DNA of 64,000 bases from Fistulifera solaris (GCA_030295235.1 AP026134.1:1240001-1304000), one strand, 5' to 3'; counted from the first letter of the stretch, positions 33,010-43,866 are shown. Notes: generated by a model from the letters alone, not told the origin. A program made the numbers and translations.

Positions 33010-33963
33010 TTAGCTGTCATTTAGAGACAAAGGCTTTACTTTAGGGAGATCAGGATATGTTTTCCACTCTTGCCAACTGCCATCGTAAACAGACATTGCC
33101 TCACGTCTCCCGCATTCGTACAAAGCGAGATAGATAGTACAGGCTGAAACACCACTGCCACAAGTACAAATGATCTGTTTTGACTCGTCGAGGGGATCCA
33201 CGCCAATCTCATGGAAACTTTTTTCTATGTTTCCCTTTAATTTCACCGTATCACTTATACTACTGTATGGCAAATGCATCGCACCCGGCATATGCCCATC
33301 TTCCGCAAAGCTAGAACCTCGAGCATCCAATATTATTATATCTTGTCGACCGACAACGCGCTCCATCGCATCGAGATCAACTACTTGCTGAGCCCGTTCA
33401 TGTAATAGAGAAGGTTTTTGTTTCAGCTTGAGTTCATCTTGATGGACGGAGATGACGGGGTGCGTTTCTACAGCTCCTCCGCCTTGCATCCACTCGTTTA
33501 AATCAGCCTTGAGAATAGATACTTGCGTATGACCTAATGAGTGAAACGTAAACCAAACGCGCGGCAAAAACCACGAACCGTTCTGTCCGTATAAAATCAC
33601 ATGGTCTATAGTAGGGAGTATCTGGCTGTTTTCCATCCACTCCTCCAGCAGAGCACCGGAGGGTAACATATGCGACAGTGACGTAGAATTGTCGCAAATG
33701 TCGTCGATATCAAAGTATACGCTGCCAGAAATTCGTGGACCTTCCTCAAACAATTTTCGGGGGTCCAGATCTCCTTTATGATACCAAGTTGCATCTACGA
33801 ATCGCGCAGTCCCTCGTTTCTGGATCGCCTCTTGCAAAGATATCAGGGCGGGCGCTTTTAATAGCAATGAATGCATCCGGGTTTGCCTTCTTGAGGGGAT
33901 GAGAAATCCGAACAGTAAGCCGAAAAAGGATTGTAGGGCGAGAAAGAGAATGGCTTTCTTCAT
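33010..33963 (-). CDS. Two-domain rhodanese sulfurtransferase (MST/TST type)
   Basis: Thiosulfate or 3-mercaptopyruvate sulfurtransferase, moving sulfane sulfur to an acceptor. Two rhodanese domains: the first (VDATWYHKGDLDPRKLFEEG, then YGQNGSW in place of a catalytic loop) is inactive, the second carries DARGSSFAEDGHMPGAMHLP and the active loop CGSGVSA. CGSGV(T/S)A is the mercaptopyruvate-type loop, so MST activity is favoured. Start taken at ATG 33963, giving a hydrophobic leader (MKKAILFLALQSFFGLLFGF); an in-frame ATG seven codons upstream is also possible. The leader could be an organelle or secretory signal. No frameshift. About 317 residues. Confidence 0.9.
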   Translation of the reverse strand: MKKAILFLALQSFFGLLFGFLIPSRRQTRMHSLLLKAPALISLQEAIQKRGTARFVDATWYHKGDLDPRKLFEEGPRISGSVYFDIDDICDNSTSLSHMLPSGALLEEWMENSQILPTIDHVILYGQNGSWFLPRVWFTFHSLGHTQVSILKADLNEWMQGGGAVETHPVISVHQDELKLKQKPSLLHERAQQVVDLDAMERVVGRQDIIILDARGSSFAEDGHMPGAMHLPYSSISDTVKLKGNIEKSFHEIGVDPLDESKQIICTCGSGVSACTIYLALYECGRREAMSVYDGSWQEWKTYPDLPKVKPLSLNDS

Positions 33964-34673
33964 TTTAAAGCAATCAAACAACATTTACAACATATTACGG
34001 AAAGAATGATATTGTCGTAGTTGTGGTTTGTGAGATGAATTGCTCCGGGTGCGGTGACCCTTTACCGGCAAATTTCCCTACGAGAGCTACGTGAATTTAC
34101 GTAGACGTTCGAGGCATTCTATATTTCAGGTTTTTGCATACTGATGCCAATATGATAACAACTATAGTTTAATTGCACGAAATATCCATGTTGAAGAAAG
34201 CAGTGATGGCATTGGTGCACCATAGACCTGAAGAAAGACACGATCGCAATTGCGCAATATCGATTAATTTCCCTACCACGGTTACGCGGGGATCACGTAG
34301 ACATGCAAAACGATGCTGGATTTATGTTTTCTACGAATTTAGCTCGATTGATGTCAATTTTTGTCTATTAAAGCGATGCTGCTATTATGAAGGCAGTGAG
34401 GATCGCATCCATAGCAAATGGACTCAAGAATTGATGAGGTCCTCAGTTTGATGCTTGCTGTGATGCAGATTGTAGAATACCGGTACCCGGTACCTTTTGA
34501 TTACGACACTATATACGATTCCAAGGAAAGGAAACTAATTTCAACCCCTCAATGTCCTTGGTTACTTACAAAGTTATGATTGCATTATTGTTGTTTGTCT
34601 CTACGACAAACAGTAAGGCATTCTGTCGATTGCTTTGTACAGAAGCTTCATGAATCTGCAGCATGCCGCATGT
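33964..34673. other. Intergenic, one GGTACC palindrome
   Basis: No supported gene. ACCGGTACCCGGTACC lies at 34479-34494. Confidence 0.55.
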
Positions 34674-35625
34674 CTACGATTCCATCAAGCTGGGACCCTT
34701 TACTCGTTCACTTTTTCGCCGTGACACGCCAGATAGGAGGCTCTGTGATTCAGAGTACTTCATATGATTTCCGGCTGTGCCTCCATACCCCGGTGACGAT
34801 ATCGACTGGTTAATTTGTTCCGCCAGCTCTTCTTCTTCCTCGTCGTCCTCGTCCTCAACTGTAGTCACACGAGGACCGAAACGCAGTAATACCATCAAAA
34901 GCGCTACTGTAAACGAAGCTGCATGATATAGTCCTCCACCGCACGCAATCCCCACGGCTGCACTCATCCAAATCGACGCGGCCGTCGTCAAACCATGCAC
35001 AATCGGCTGTCCTCCACTTCCTTCACGCAGTGGTTCTTTGAAAATCATACCGGCTCCTAAAAACCGACTCCAGAGGGAATAGCAGCACTCACACGACTGG
35101 AATCCCATCCTTGTGGTCCATCGCGAAACGCTAATGTCGAGCCGCATGTGAATAAACAGGACGCGAGCGACACCAAAGCCATGGTCCGGATCCCGGCAGG
35201 ACGATCGGCTTGACGACGTTCCCAGCCAATGGCACCACCGAGTACACAGGACACTAGTAATCGTCGTGCATAGTAGATTTCTTCGCGGGTGAAATACAGT
35301 AATTTGGGACTACGGAAGATACTGACACAAGGATCGTATTGATAATCAGGATTGGGATATTCTTTTGAGTCTCCCTGCCAAACACAATTGATTTGCATGA
35401 ATGGCTCAAAAACAGCCAAAACGAAGACAGTAACACAATAGAAAACCGCGGCTGCGCAAGAAAATGACGCGATGTCATTTGGTTATTGTCGAACGAAAGC
35501 ACACAAAGAAGCTCTTTACCGAACTTACCAGCATAAAACAGCGCTTTGCTGTACGTTAGCTCTGTAAAATATACATGTTGTCGGTTCATATTCCTAGGGC
35601 TACCAGTAATGTCATGAAAATTCAA
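34674..35625 (-). CDS. MgtC/SapB-family membrane protein
   Basis: MgtC/SapB proteins are polytopic membrane proteins; bacterial MgtC acts in magnesium and phosphate stress. The family core is unmistakable: RRLLVSCVLGGAIGWERR, RPAGIRTMALVSLASCLF, GVGFLGAGMIF and VHGLTTAASIWMSAAVGIAC, with the invariant ER and GLTTAA motifs. Exon 1 (35529-35625) is joined by a 77 bp intron (35452-35528, GTAAGT...GCGCAG, phase 1). The frame breaks at plus AAAAA 35059-35063: one more T on the coding strand turns GVGF-stop into GVGFLGAGMIF. About 291 residues. The acidic C-terminal tail (DEDDEEEEELAEQ) is cytosolic-looking. Start at 35625 or 35589; both ATGs are in frame. Family membership is firm, substrate unknown. 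Confidence 0.9.
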
Positions 35626-36397
35626 TTCTAATGGTAATTTTAAAAAGGAAAAATGGTTCTAAAGTTCATTGTATTATTACGAAGTGTTGCTACCTGGTAA
35701 CTGGTATCGTGAGTTTTGTTTATAATAATTGTCGATGCGAGTATGTTCAGTCGTTATTGAGAATTAGTCACGTGCAACGTCGCAAGACGACAAAGAGGAG
35801 GTCGCAACGAGTTTGACGACCTCTAAGTCTAACCTTACAGGACAGCGGAGTATTTTATTTTGACCTTCCCACTACTTTGTATCAAAGAAAAAGCCAACGA
35901 ACTTGTTTTCCGTTGCATTCCTTGAATCATCCGCGTTCTCTTTTCCATTTCGAAAGTACGCAGATTTTGCATTGGGCTTCATTTTTTATGTAGTGAATTT
36001 AATCGTTAAAGTTCGGCGTCCCATTTTTTGTATAGGGTCGTGGAAAGGCGCACATGGTCTTCCGGTCTTTTTCTTCACCAGTCAAGAAAATGTACTCCGG
36101 AGTACCATTTTACATTTTACCAATTGCATCAGGCAGCAGGCTGTTTGCGCTTGAAAAAGGAGCCGTACGGTACCAGGTACCAGTACACCAGTACAAGTAT
36201 ACCTATGTAATAAAGTCAGCAAGCAAACAGCGTCGCTTTATAAGAAGAGAAGCAAATTGAACGGCAGCTTCCGCCTCTCCGCCCTTAATCCGATCAAACG
36301 AAATCCTCTAGAAGCCTTGCTATTCCAACTCAAGCCGCCTCCCTATTCCATTTAAAGCATCTCGTCTCCTCCCCGTTGAGCAACGCCTACAATTTCC
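35626..36397. other. Intergenic, GGTACC-type repeats
   Basis: No supported gene between the divergent MgtC and LRR genes. GGTACCAGGTACC with further GTAC units spans 36164-36200. Confidence 0.5.
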
Positions 36398-36976
36398 ATG
36401 ACTGCAATTGAAATTTCCAACAAAAGAGTTACCTTCTCCAAAGCTCTTTCGGAGCTGGAAGCCGCCGATAATCTTACGTCGCTCAAGTTGGAGCAAGTAA
36501 CCTTCTTTGGTACCGAACAAGACATGCGCCGTTTCAGTAGTTTCCTGCGTGGTCACCCAACGCTTGAAACCATTCACTTTCAGCAAGTCAAGGTCGGAAA
36601 CGCCAGTTTCGATTTGACATTAATTGTGTCGCAAATCTTGATTTCCGTACGATCCTTAAAAGACTTCACGCTCGATGGGTGTGACTTCAAGCCGGCTGCC
36701 CTCATTTGCCTCGCGTACCGACCTTCTCTCGTCAACTTGGCGTTGCGCAATTGCAATCTAAGTGATGCGGATGCCGAAATCTTGGCAAAATCGATTCCCG
36801 CTGGGTCTCTGGAAAGTATCGACTTGAATGGCAACAACATGTCCGATTTGGGACGCCATGCGTTCTCGACCATCATCAAGAACAACAATGTCTTGGTGAA
36901 CTCGATCTCTTTTGGGGCAAGTATCAAGTCGACCGATCGATTGGAAGCCAAGAAGGCTTCGGCCATTGCTGCCTAA
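36398..36976 (+). CDS. Leucine-rich repeat protein, RNase-inhibitor type
   Basis: 192 residues with LRR units of the ribonuclease-inhibitor kind: LTSLKLEQVTF, LETIHFQQVKV, LKDFTLDGCDF, LVNLALRNCNLSDADAEIL and LESIDLNGNNMSDLGRHAF, each followed by a helix. No signal peptide or membrane segment, so cytosolic or nuclear. LRR proteins of this type are numerous in diatoms; partner unknown. No frameshift. Ends TAA at 36974-36976. Confidence 0.85.
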   Translation: MTAIEISNKRVTFSKALSELEAADNLTSLKLEQVTFFGTEQDMRRFSSFLRGHPTLETIHFQQVKVGNASFDLTLIVSQILISVRSLKDFTLDGCDFKPAALICLAYRPSLVNLALRNCNLSDADAEILAKSIPAGSLESIDLNGNNMSDLGRHAFSTIIKNNNVLVNSISFGASIKSTDRLEAKKASAIAA

Positions 36977-37083
36977 AATGCTGAGCCATCATCTTCGAAA
37001 AGAAAGTGTACCGAATGGTCATCGAGTAATTCATTTGCATATTATAAAGTAACTTCATTTAAAACAGCTTAACAAATTAGCCA

Positions 37084-39477
37084 TTACCGAGTTGAGATAT
37101 CTAAACAAGTAGCGGCCAATTCGATACTCCTTGAAATGTGGAGCACGGAATAACGGTTATCCAATCCCAAAACATATTGCAACAATTCTAAACGCAAACA
37201 TGGCGAGTGCATTCGTTGCAGCATACCATGAATGGCGTACAATATGTGCATTCCAGTAAAGTCATTTGCACTGATAGCTTCTCGAAGTTGCGATGCGAAA
37301 GCTTTGCGATTCGCAATGGCCTTATTGCTCACAAACGCCATGAATTTGCTATTCTGAGCGGTCGCTATCTTCAGATCACCTTGTGCAGTTCTCTGATCGT
37401 GCCAAGACGAAATGCGGAACGCCACATTGTGCTCGCCATGATTGATCCATTCTTCAATTGCATCAACTGACTCGTGAATGCGTCGCAAAGCACTTCCATC
37501 TTGAATCACTCGTAGCACTTGTGCTGCACCCAAAACAGCCAGTAACCCGTCTGAATTCGTCGCACTCCGTAAGCGATCTGTGTCAAGTGCGGGAGGAAGA
37601 GATGAACTGATAGTGGATGCATTGAAAGCAAGCACGTCCTTTCCGGTGGCGCGTTTTACGATTTCCATATCTCGTTCCAGCGTTTCTTTTTCTTGGGGTA
37701 CCCTAGTCGAGTCGTTTTCCAACACATGACGATGCATCGGTTCATCTTGTCGTATAAGATGAGGCTTTTGGAATGCTATGGACTTTTCTGCTGTCTTCTG
37801 GTCGGCGTCTAGTTCATTTCTGTGTGAAGACACCAAAGAATACAGGAGCAATAGCTGACGGGACGTATGATAATCTCCGGCTCGAAGTGCCGAAGAAAGA
37901 CCCTCATTGACAAAGTCCTGCAATCGATGGCTTTTCTGTCTCGATTCCTGATCAGATTCTGATTGCTCTTGATCAATTCGGTGATCTGTTTGCATCATCA
38001 TCTGTAGGATATGCGCTAAGGATTTATCGGTAGCACCGAAACCACCGGCGATGTGCGCTAGTTCTTCTGGGGTCAGCAATGATTGTATGTTATCGTCTAA
38101 CTGAAGCAGCTCTTCCACTTTTTGTTGAAATGATTCGGCTTCGGTTAATCGTAATGTCGTGCGGTAAGCAACAGTCTGGTTTTGAAATGGATTGAGCTTA
38201 CTCGATGCATCTTTCCACAACTCGTCTTGCAGTTGATGCGTCAATATTTGTACTCCATGTTCGGGTGTCACGAGTAAAAGTGGAATATCTTTCATCGCAG
38301 GGTTTTCCTGAAACACATGTATAAGTCGCGCTTTTGTTCTCAACATGGTTATCAAATGCCCATAAGTCGCTAGCCGAACAAACAAAGCCACTGGAAGTCC
38401 TATGCCTTGTTCCAACGATTTTTCCTTCGGGTTGTGGGTGCCTCCCACGCGAACGTAAACTTCATTGTAAGGCACAATCTGAATTCCGGTTGCTCGTTTT
38501 GTTCCAATAAAAACTGGGTCGTCGCTCCCGGCCAAACAATATTCTTGGTTGTATTGCCGCAACGTCTGAAACGACACCAACGCTTCTTGACGACCATGGG
38601 TGAGTCGACCATGGGAGTCAATATTGAATTCCGTCTTGGCCGAATATCCTGCCGGCCAGGCCCACGTCTCAGCTGTCGTAATGGATTCGTTTTCTTGCAA
38701 TGTGTCCTGGGATGAGGGAAGTTCAAAAACCACACCGACCGTATATAGTGTCGGTGATCCATAACACCGCATCTTCTTCCCCGAGGGAGGGAGCAACGAA
38801 GTGCTAGTATAAAAGCTGTTGTAGAGATAACTGTCATGCGGTGCCCGATCATCATGTGCGGTGGGAAAGTTATGCTGCAACGATTGTTGTGTTCGAAATC
38901 GCTGTAAAAATTGTGTCCATTCTGTATTTTTAATGGTCTTGACGACACATTGTTGCTGTTCAAATAATTGTAGTACATGTTTTTCTGGTAATGATAACAT
39001 GCCGTAGCGTTGTTGAGCCCCTACCAGTACCAGCGGTGCAAAGACATCATCATAGCCGTATGTTAGAGAAGGCAAGGGAGCAATCGCTGGCGCCAAGATA
39101 TCACCACCAGTAGAAGACATTGTATACCCCGTCTCCGACGAATGCGTGGATTCACTGTTCAATTCGTCAGTGATTGACGTTGTTGTGGTTGTTGCCTTTG
39201 ATTTATTTCCTGTGCTGGTCGGCAAGGGCGCTAGAAAATCGTCTTCTTTGAATTCATTTCCATCACTTGATTCCGCGGATGATTCAGCATGCTGCATTGT
39301 GATATGATTGCGAAAAACAATACTGCGTGCCGATGCATGATATAGTAGAATTGGTGCTTCTAATGCTCTTGAACTACTGCTAACGGAAGAAAGTGAATTA
39401 CTTCGACTGCGATGGTTGTGATGAGATGTCAATGAATTGCTCCGACTGCGGCTAGGGCGATGCGTAGAAAACACCAT
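37084..39477 (-). CDS. Large protein of unknown function (797 residues)
   Basis: One uninterrupted frame of 797 codons, notable among neighbours that are often broken. I recognise no domain. The N-terminus is Ser/Arg-rich with two copies of a SRSRSNSL element, then low-complexity Ser/Thr. The middle is globular-looking, with HVLQLFEQQQCVV, ATGIQIVPYNEVYVRVGGTH and IPLLLVTPEHGVQILTHQL. The C-terminal third is helical. No signal peptide or membrane segment. ATG 39477 is the first in frame. Function unknown. Confidence 0.85.
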   Translation of the reverse strand: MVFSTHRPSRSRSNSLTSHHNHRSRSNSLSSVSSSSRALEAPILLYHASARSIVFRNHITMQHAESSAESSDGNEFKEDDFLAPLPTSTGNKSKATTTTTSITDELNSESTHSSETGYTMSSTGGDILAPAIAPLPSLTYGYDDVFAPLVLVGAQQRYGMLSLPEKHVLQLFEQQQCVVKTIKNTEWTQFLQRFRTQQSLQHNFPTAHDDRAPHDSYLYNSFYTSTSLLPPSGKKMRCYGSPTLYTVGVVFELPSSQDTLQENESITTAETWAWPAGYSAKTEFNIDSHGRLTHGRQEALVSFQTLRQYNQEYCLAGSDDPVFIGTKRATGIQIVPYNEVYVRVGGTHNPKEKSLEQGIGLPVALFVRLATYGHLITMLRTKARLIHVFQENPAMKDIPLLLVTPEHGVQILTHQLQDELWKDASSKLNPFQNQTVAYRTTLRLTEAESFQQKVEELLQLDDNIQSLLTPEELAHIAGGFGATDKSLAHILQMMMQTDHRIDQEQSESDQESRQKSHRLQDFVNEGLSSALRAGDYHTSRQLLLLYSLVSSHRNELDADQKTAEKSIAFQKPHLIRQDEPMHRHVLENDSTRVPQEKETLERDMEIVKRATGKDVLAFNASTISSSLPPALDTDRLRSATNSDGLLAVLGAAQVLRVIQDGSALRRIHESVDAIEEWINHGEHNVAFRISSWHDQRTAQGDLKIATAQNSKFMAFVSNKAIANRKAFASQLREAISANDFTGMHILYAIHGMLQRMHSPCLRLELLQYVLGLDNRYSVLHISRSIELAATCLDISTR

Positions 39478-39992
39478 TGTTTACTCTTTGTTGATGGTGA
39501 CGTTAATGTTGTTAGCAACTCCAATGGATTGCAGGCTGAATTGTATGATTGGATGATGTAACTGGTAACAATGTGAAAAGGTTTACTTTTGATACGAAAA
39601 AAGCGAGAGGTGTCAAATCATCAACAGGAACCCATTTTCTCTGGATCGGTTCTCCCTCTACTGTTCATTGCACACTCAAGTTCCGCAGAATGCAGCGACC
39701 ATGACTGAATTACTGCAGTCGTGGCGAAAAACGACCTACAGTTTGCAGCTATAGTCGACAATAATTTCAACCTTTGCGGAGTATAGATTGATGAAAAAAA
39801 AGATTATGCGGTTAGAGTTAGAGTTAGTTTCGTCGCCGACGACCTCTCCTCATATTATTTTGTTTTATTTTATTGCATCTCATCGCATCGCATCGATGAT
39901 CATTGCGTATTATAACATTTCACATTCGCCATTTACTTGCAAATACTACCGCTTCCTGTTCATCGATTATCAACAATACACGTCTATCAATC
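39478..39992. other. Intergenic with CATGACTG hairpin
   Basis: Divergent promoter region between the 797-residue protein and the SRP54-M-like gene. The hairpin at 39699-39724 is the only structure seen. Confidence 0.5.
39699..39724. repeat. CATGACTG hairpin, copy 3
   Basis: CCATGACTG, eight bases (AATTACTG), CAGTCGTGG. Same arms as the copies at 17513, 28861 and 53820. Confidence 0.6.
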
Positions 39993-40660
39993 ATGCAGTC
40001 AACGCGCGTGTTGCTTCCTACAATACTACGATCGACGACGACGACTCGTTTACAACCTCGTTCGTGGCTAATATTTCCCCACCGTACTACTTCTAATATA
40101 TTTGCGTCGACTTTCGCTCATTCTTTCTCGTCCTTTTCACCACTCGGTTGGTGGCAGAATCGACAAGAAAACAAAGAAGCAGAAAAATACAAGCAACGAG
40201 TATTGCAAATGAGTCAACAAGAGACGTGGACGTTGCAAGATTTGCAGGCCGAATTACAAGAAGCGGCCAATAGTTGGCTTGCGAAAATGTCACAAACGAA
40301 AGAAGCAGAAATGGCACAACAAATGAATCAAACACTCATCGGATTGATGCAAGTTGTAGGAAAGGATGCGGATTTAGAGCGGTTGGAAGGAATTACTCGA
40401 GCGGACAAATTAAAAGCTGCTGTGGCAGCCAAAGTCACCGTTGAAGACATTGCGACGGTCATTGAACAATTCAGTTCCATGACACTTATGCACAAAGTGT
40501 TACGACATCGACATTTGGAAGGAAAACCGATTCCTACTTCGGCAGAAGCGATGCAAACAGTCTTACAGGCCGAAGGACCCAACTTTTTAACCAAGCAGCA
40601 AAGAGTAAATTGCAACGCAAACAAGTGCAGCGTATGAAAAAGGCTATTCGTGGGCGTTAA
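39993..40660 (+). CDS. SRP54 M-domain-like protein, mitochondrial precursor
   Basis: About 222 residues. The ATG at 39993 gives an Arg/Ser/Thr-rich presequence (MQSTRVLLPTILRS), typical of mitochondrial import. The rest resembles the helical M domain of SRP54/Ffh: WTLQDLQAELQEAANSW, LERLEGITRADKLKAAVA, VTVEDIATVIEQFSSMTLMH and a basic tail. The GTPase domain is absent. The frame breaks near 40584-40590 (T5A2): one more base gives NFLNQAAKSKLQRKQVQRM or NFFNQAAK..., ending GR-stop at 40658-40660. A mitochondrial membrane-insertion role would be speculation. Confidence 0.7.
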
Positions 40661-40786
40661 ACGAAAAGCAGCACTTGAAAGACGCTTCAGCTTATACGCA
40701 TACGTATAAAGTCTAATTCATTATTGCAAGATTACCAATGCTACTCCCATAGCCCTACACATACCTTCGCCACTTTCCTTGGTCAC

Positions 40787-41624
40787 CTAGGTTCCCTTGG
40801 TAGGAAGTGTGAAGCGTCCGCCACTCTTCTTCGACTTGAAGTAATAGTAGAAAAAGTCGACGTACAATAAGGTCTGCAATACACCGCAAATGTAGACCAC
40901 CCAGTGATGCTGGTAATGCGCTTCAAAATTGGCTCGATAGATCCAATTGAGAATGTACAAGAATCGGTAAGCACCCATGAAGAAAATGTAATTTCCCGTC
41001 AAGTTTTCTACTTCGCGATAACGCTGCAATACAATCAACTGCGGCAATATGGCAATGCTCTCCAAGTAAATGGAAAATGTCCATAACAGTTCGATGAAGG
41101 AGAATCCGGAGATTCCCGACCCAATCAAATGAGTCACTGACGCCAGGACCGCACACGGAGCGACCGCAAACTGCCAATACAAGAAAGAATCTTGCGATTT
41201 GTCGTACGTCGATTTGATGGGTTCTTGAAATTTGATAGTGTAAATGATGGAAGCTGTACTGACAATGTAAAGGATCTTCATGATCGAATTGTACAAGCTG
41301 TAAAAGGTAGTAAAGAGGTCCAAGTAGCGCGTCAAGAAGACGATCAAGAAGAGTTCGTGCGTGCGAACCGAAATGCCTGAATGAAGTAGCATAAATGACG
41401 TAAAAGGGAAATGTGAGACATGACAGATGTGTTTTGTCATTCACAACACAAAAATATCTTTGATACTCCTGTTGTTGCTGTTTTCTCTCCTTTCCTTTCT
41501 CTTTTATTCCTACAATCACACTTCAATACATACCCTGAGCATTCTTGGCGACACGGAGTCGCAGCAACAAGACCAAAATACTAAAGACATGTGACATGTC
41601 TCCAGCGAGACGAAAAATGTTCAT
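40787..41624 (-). CDS. ERD2: KDEL receptor (ERD2), seven-TM retrieval receptor
   Basis: Returns escaped ER proteins bearing KDEL-type signals from the Golgi. Exon 1 (41534-41624) encodes MNIFRLAGDMSHVFSILVLL; a 157 bp intron (41377-41533, GTATGT...ATTCAG, phase 1) joins KNAQ to GISVRTHELFLIVFLTRYLD. Hallmarks follow: YSLYNSIMK, TLSIYLES-type WTFSIYLESIAILPQL, GNYIFFMGAYRFLYILNWIY and a lysine-rich C-terminus (YFKSKKSGG). 226 residues, seven membrane spans, as expected. No frameshift. Confidence 0.96.
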
Positions 41625-42208
41625 GCTCATTTTGCAAAAAAAAACTTCCTTGTCAAACAAAGCTCTCTGTCTCCCTCTTTTATTCCCCTCAAATAGGAGC
41701 TGTTAATAAGCACGTCCTTTGCTTTTCTTTACTTTCGCGCAACCACAAGCAAACAAGTCTAGAATTGTCGCTCTTTGTGTCAGTCTCCGCAACGCGCGCG
41801 TTCAAATCGCAACGCCGATCCTCTCTATTAGCCTCTAGCGGCTTTTACGAATTACGAATGACCGTTGGCTGCGTATACCATCCTACAGTTATTGTGTCAG
41901 TGGCATCAAGAGACTCCGCGAAAAAGAACTCGCGAGGGTCGCGCAAGGTTGGCAGTACGATGCGATGAACGATGAGATCGTCGTCTGACCGTGCTTCCAT
42001 CACATTCATTGCCGTGAAAATCTACCAGTACAAAGTACAAAGTACTTTGATTGTACCGTTTGTAGTGAACCTCTTCCTTTCCTCGCGAGCATTTACATGT
42101 ATTCCATTTTCTCGCAACAAGCAAACGTCCCTTCCTTTTACCGATACCGGTAGTTTCTATTCAGTACTTGTACTTCGCTGGTATCAATCGACAAATAGAA
42201 ACCTATTG
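41625..42208. other. Shared upstream region with GTACAAAGTAC repeat
   Basis: Lies between the divergent KDEL-receptor and methyltransferase starts. GTACAAAGTACAAAGTACTT occurs at 42028-42047 and ACCGATACCGGTAG at 42140-42153. The methyltransferase frame is open back to 41972, but this stretch is repeat-like. Confidence 0.45.
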
Positions 42209-43112
42209 ATGAATCATTCGAATTCGCGGGAAATGAGCCGCATCGATACAGTAGCAGAAAATAGAATACACAAAGAAGGTGATGGATTTGACAAGGAAGA
42301 AATCATCGACGACTGGCAGTTGGATATGAATTTTCACGTCTTTTCGAAACATACACTACAAACAATTTCGGCACAGGATACTTTGGTACATCTGGAATGT
42401 GTGGAGCAGTTAACTCCCGTGGATATGATGAATTTGGCCAATGGAGAACACGATGCCACCGGTCATTGTGTATGGACGGGGGCCTTCCTTTTACTCGATG
42501 CACTCGGTGTGCTATTAGAAGAGTGTTTTACAGAAAAACGAATATTGGAACTGGGTTGTGGGACTGGGATTGGTGGCATTGGTCTAATGTGTGCGCACGA
42601 CAAAGAACGACGACCAAGCTATGTCTTGTTGACCGACGCAGATCCAGATGCTTTACAAGTATGTCAACGCAACTGTCAGCAACATAACAAGCTTCCAAAA
42701 AACAAGTACGGAATACAAGAGTTAACGTGGGGAGAGCCATTGTCACCCGAAACTCTGAGTGCATCGTTCGATACTACTTTGGCGACGGACGTATTGTACG
42801 ACATTGCGTTGCTACCGCCTCTGTTTCAAACCGCGCATTCGGCCCTGAAAGCAAATGGTCTTTTTGTCTTGTCACATGTACCCAGAGCTTGTTATAGTTC
42901 CCAGCACCCACCAGTCGATGATTTGGATCAGTATATTATCGATCAGGCAACACGAAGTGGCTTTTTTCTTGCATCGGCACATAGTTCCCAACCAACTTCC
43001 GAGAGCGTTCCGTACGGAAGGGTCGTTGAATGAACCGGCTTCTTTAAGTGATATGCAAGAAGTGGGTGCTTCCCTTTTGTGTTTCGTAAAACACCTATTT
43101 TTTAACAATTAA
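42209..43112 (+). CDS. METTL21-type protein lysine methyltransferase
   Basis: Seven-beta-strand SAM-dependent methyltransferase of the lysine-methyltransferase family (METTL18/21-like). The SAM motif is RILELGCGTGIGGIGLMCA, followed by VLLTDADPDALQVCQRNCQQ and DTTLATDVLYDIALLPPLF. The frame breaks in CCC at 42987-42989: dropping one C reads AHSSNQLPRAFRTEGSLNEP and continues to a natural end, VGASLLCFVKHLF, the closing beta-strand block of the fold. About 300 residues from ATG 42209. Starts further upstream would add a stretch with a hydrophobic run and RAF; the GTACAAAGTAC repeat there argues against it. Target protein unknown. Confidence 0.82.
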
Positions 43113-43392
43113 ACGGAGGAATGAATTATGAATTGTGTTTTTTTAGAGGTCAGGTTTACTTTGTATTATTTGGAAACAAACATAACGAGCTAGAAAGTGT
43201 CACAGCGAAATCCCCCCTTTAAGAAAGTTTTCTCCTTTTGTGCGACAGTCCAAGTAAAAGCACAAAGCATCAACCTTTAAAGCGTCGACACCTCTCTGAT
43301 GGTATCATTCATTCATTCAAATGATCATTATTATTTTTCCTACTTTCGTCTGATTTTGTCATTTTAAAACCTCAATACCACGGTTCTACATA

Positions 43393-43785
43393 ATGAAGCG
43401 CTCGAATACGCCCAATTCATCGAATAAAGGCAATAACAATAACAAATCATCGCACTATTCATCGTATCAACAAGGCACCTATTATGCCGCCGAGCAAACA
43501 AAGACACTGGAAGATTCTCACAAAGCATTTTATGAAGCGGATCAAACAGCTGCTGCTGTTTTACAGCAAATGACGAATCAACGAAGTCAACTCAAAGATG
43601 CACACGAGAATGTATGGGATATGCGCATAGCAACGGAACAGGCCAAGCGTGAATTGCAAGAGCTACAAGTCAAATATCGACAAAAGAAACATCGATTGTA
43701 TATGATGATTGGCATTTTGGCGTTTACAGATTTCGTATTGTTTCTACGGCTCGTTCATTGTCACGGGAATTTCTATTGTCTATAA
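43393..43785 (+). CDS. Qb-type SNARE (Vti1/GOSR-like)
   Basis: 130 residues. A disordered Asn/Ser-rich N-terminus precedes one SNARE heptad region (TLEDSHKAFYEADQTAAAVL to AKRELQELQVKYRQKKHR) and a C-terminal tail anchor (LYMMIGILAFTDFVLFLRLV). The arrangement matches the V-SNARE C-terminal domain of Vti1 and Gos1 proteins, which work in Golgi and endosomal fusion. There is no N-terminal three-helix domain, so it is short for the family or the 5' end is missing. Next to the KDEL-receptor region only by chance. Confidence 0.7.
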   Translation: MKRSNTPNSSNKGNNNNKSSHYSSYQQGTYYAAEQTKTLEDSHKAFYEADQTAAAVLQQMTNQRSQLKDAHENVWDMRIATEQAKRELQELQVKYRQKKHRLYMMIGILAFTDFVLFLRLVHCHGNFYCL

Positions 43786-43866
43786 AAAAGAAATGAGTGC
43801 AACGAGCTTTCCATCAATAGGGATAATAACAAAATCATAGTTAGTGCATTTCTCCTGCCATGTTCA

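Noticed and set aside
36398-36976. F-box or resistance-type LRR assignment
   Set aside because: Only plain RI-type LRR units are visible; no F-box or NB-ARC motif.
38400-38978. 192-codon open frame on the minus strand
   Set aside because: Inside the uninterrupted 797-residue gene in another frame on the same strand.
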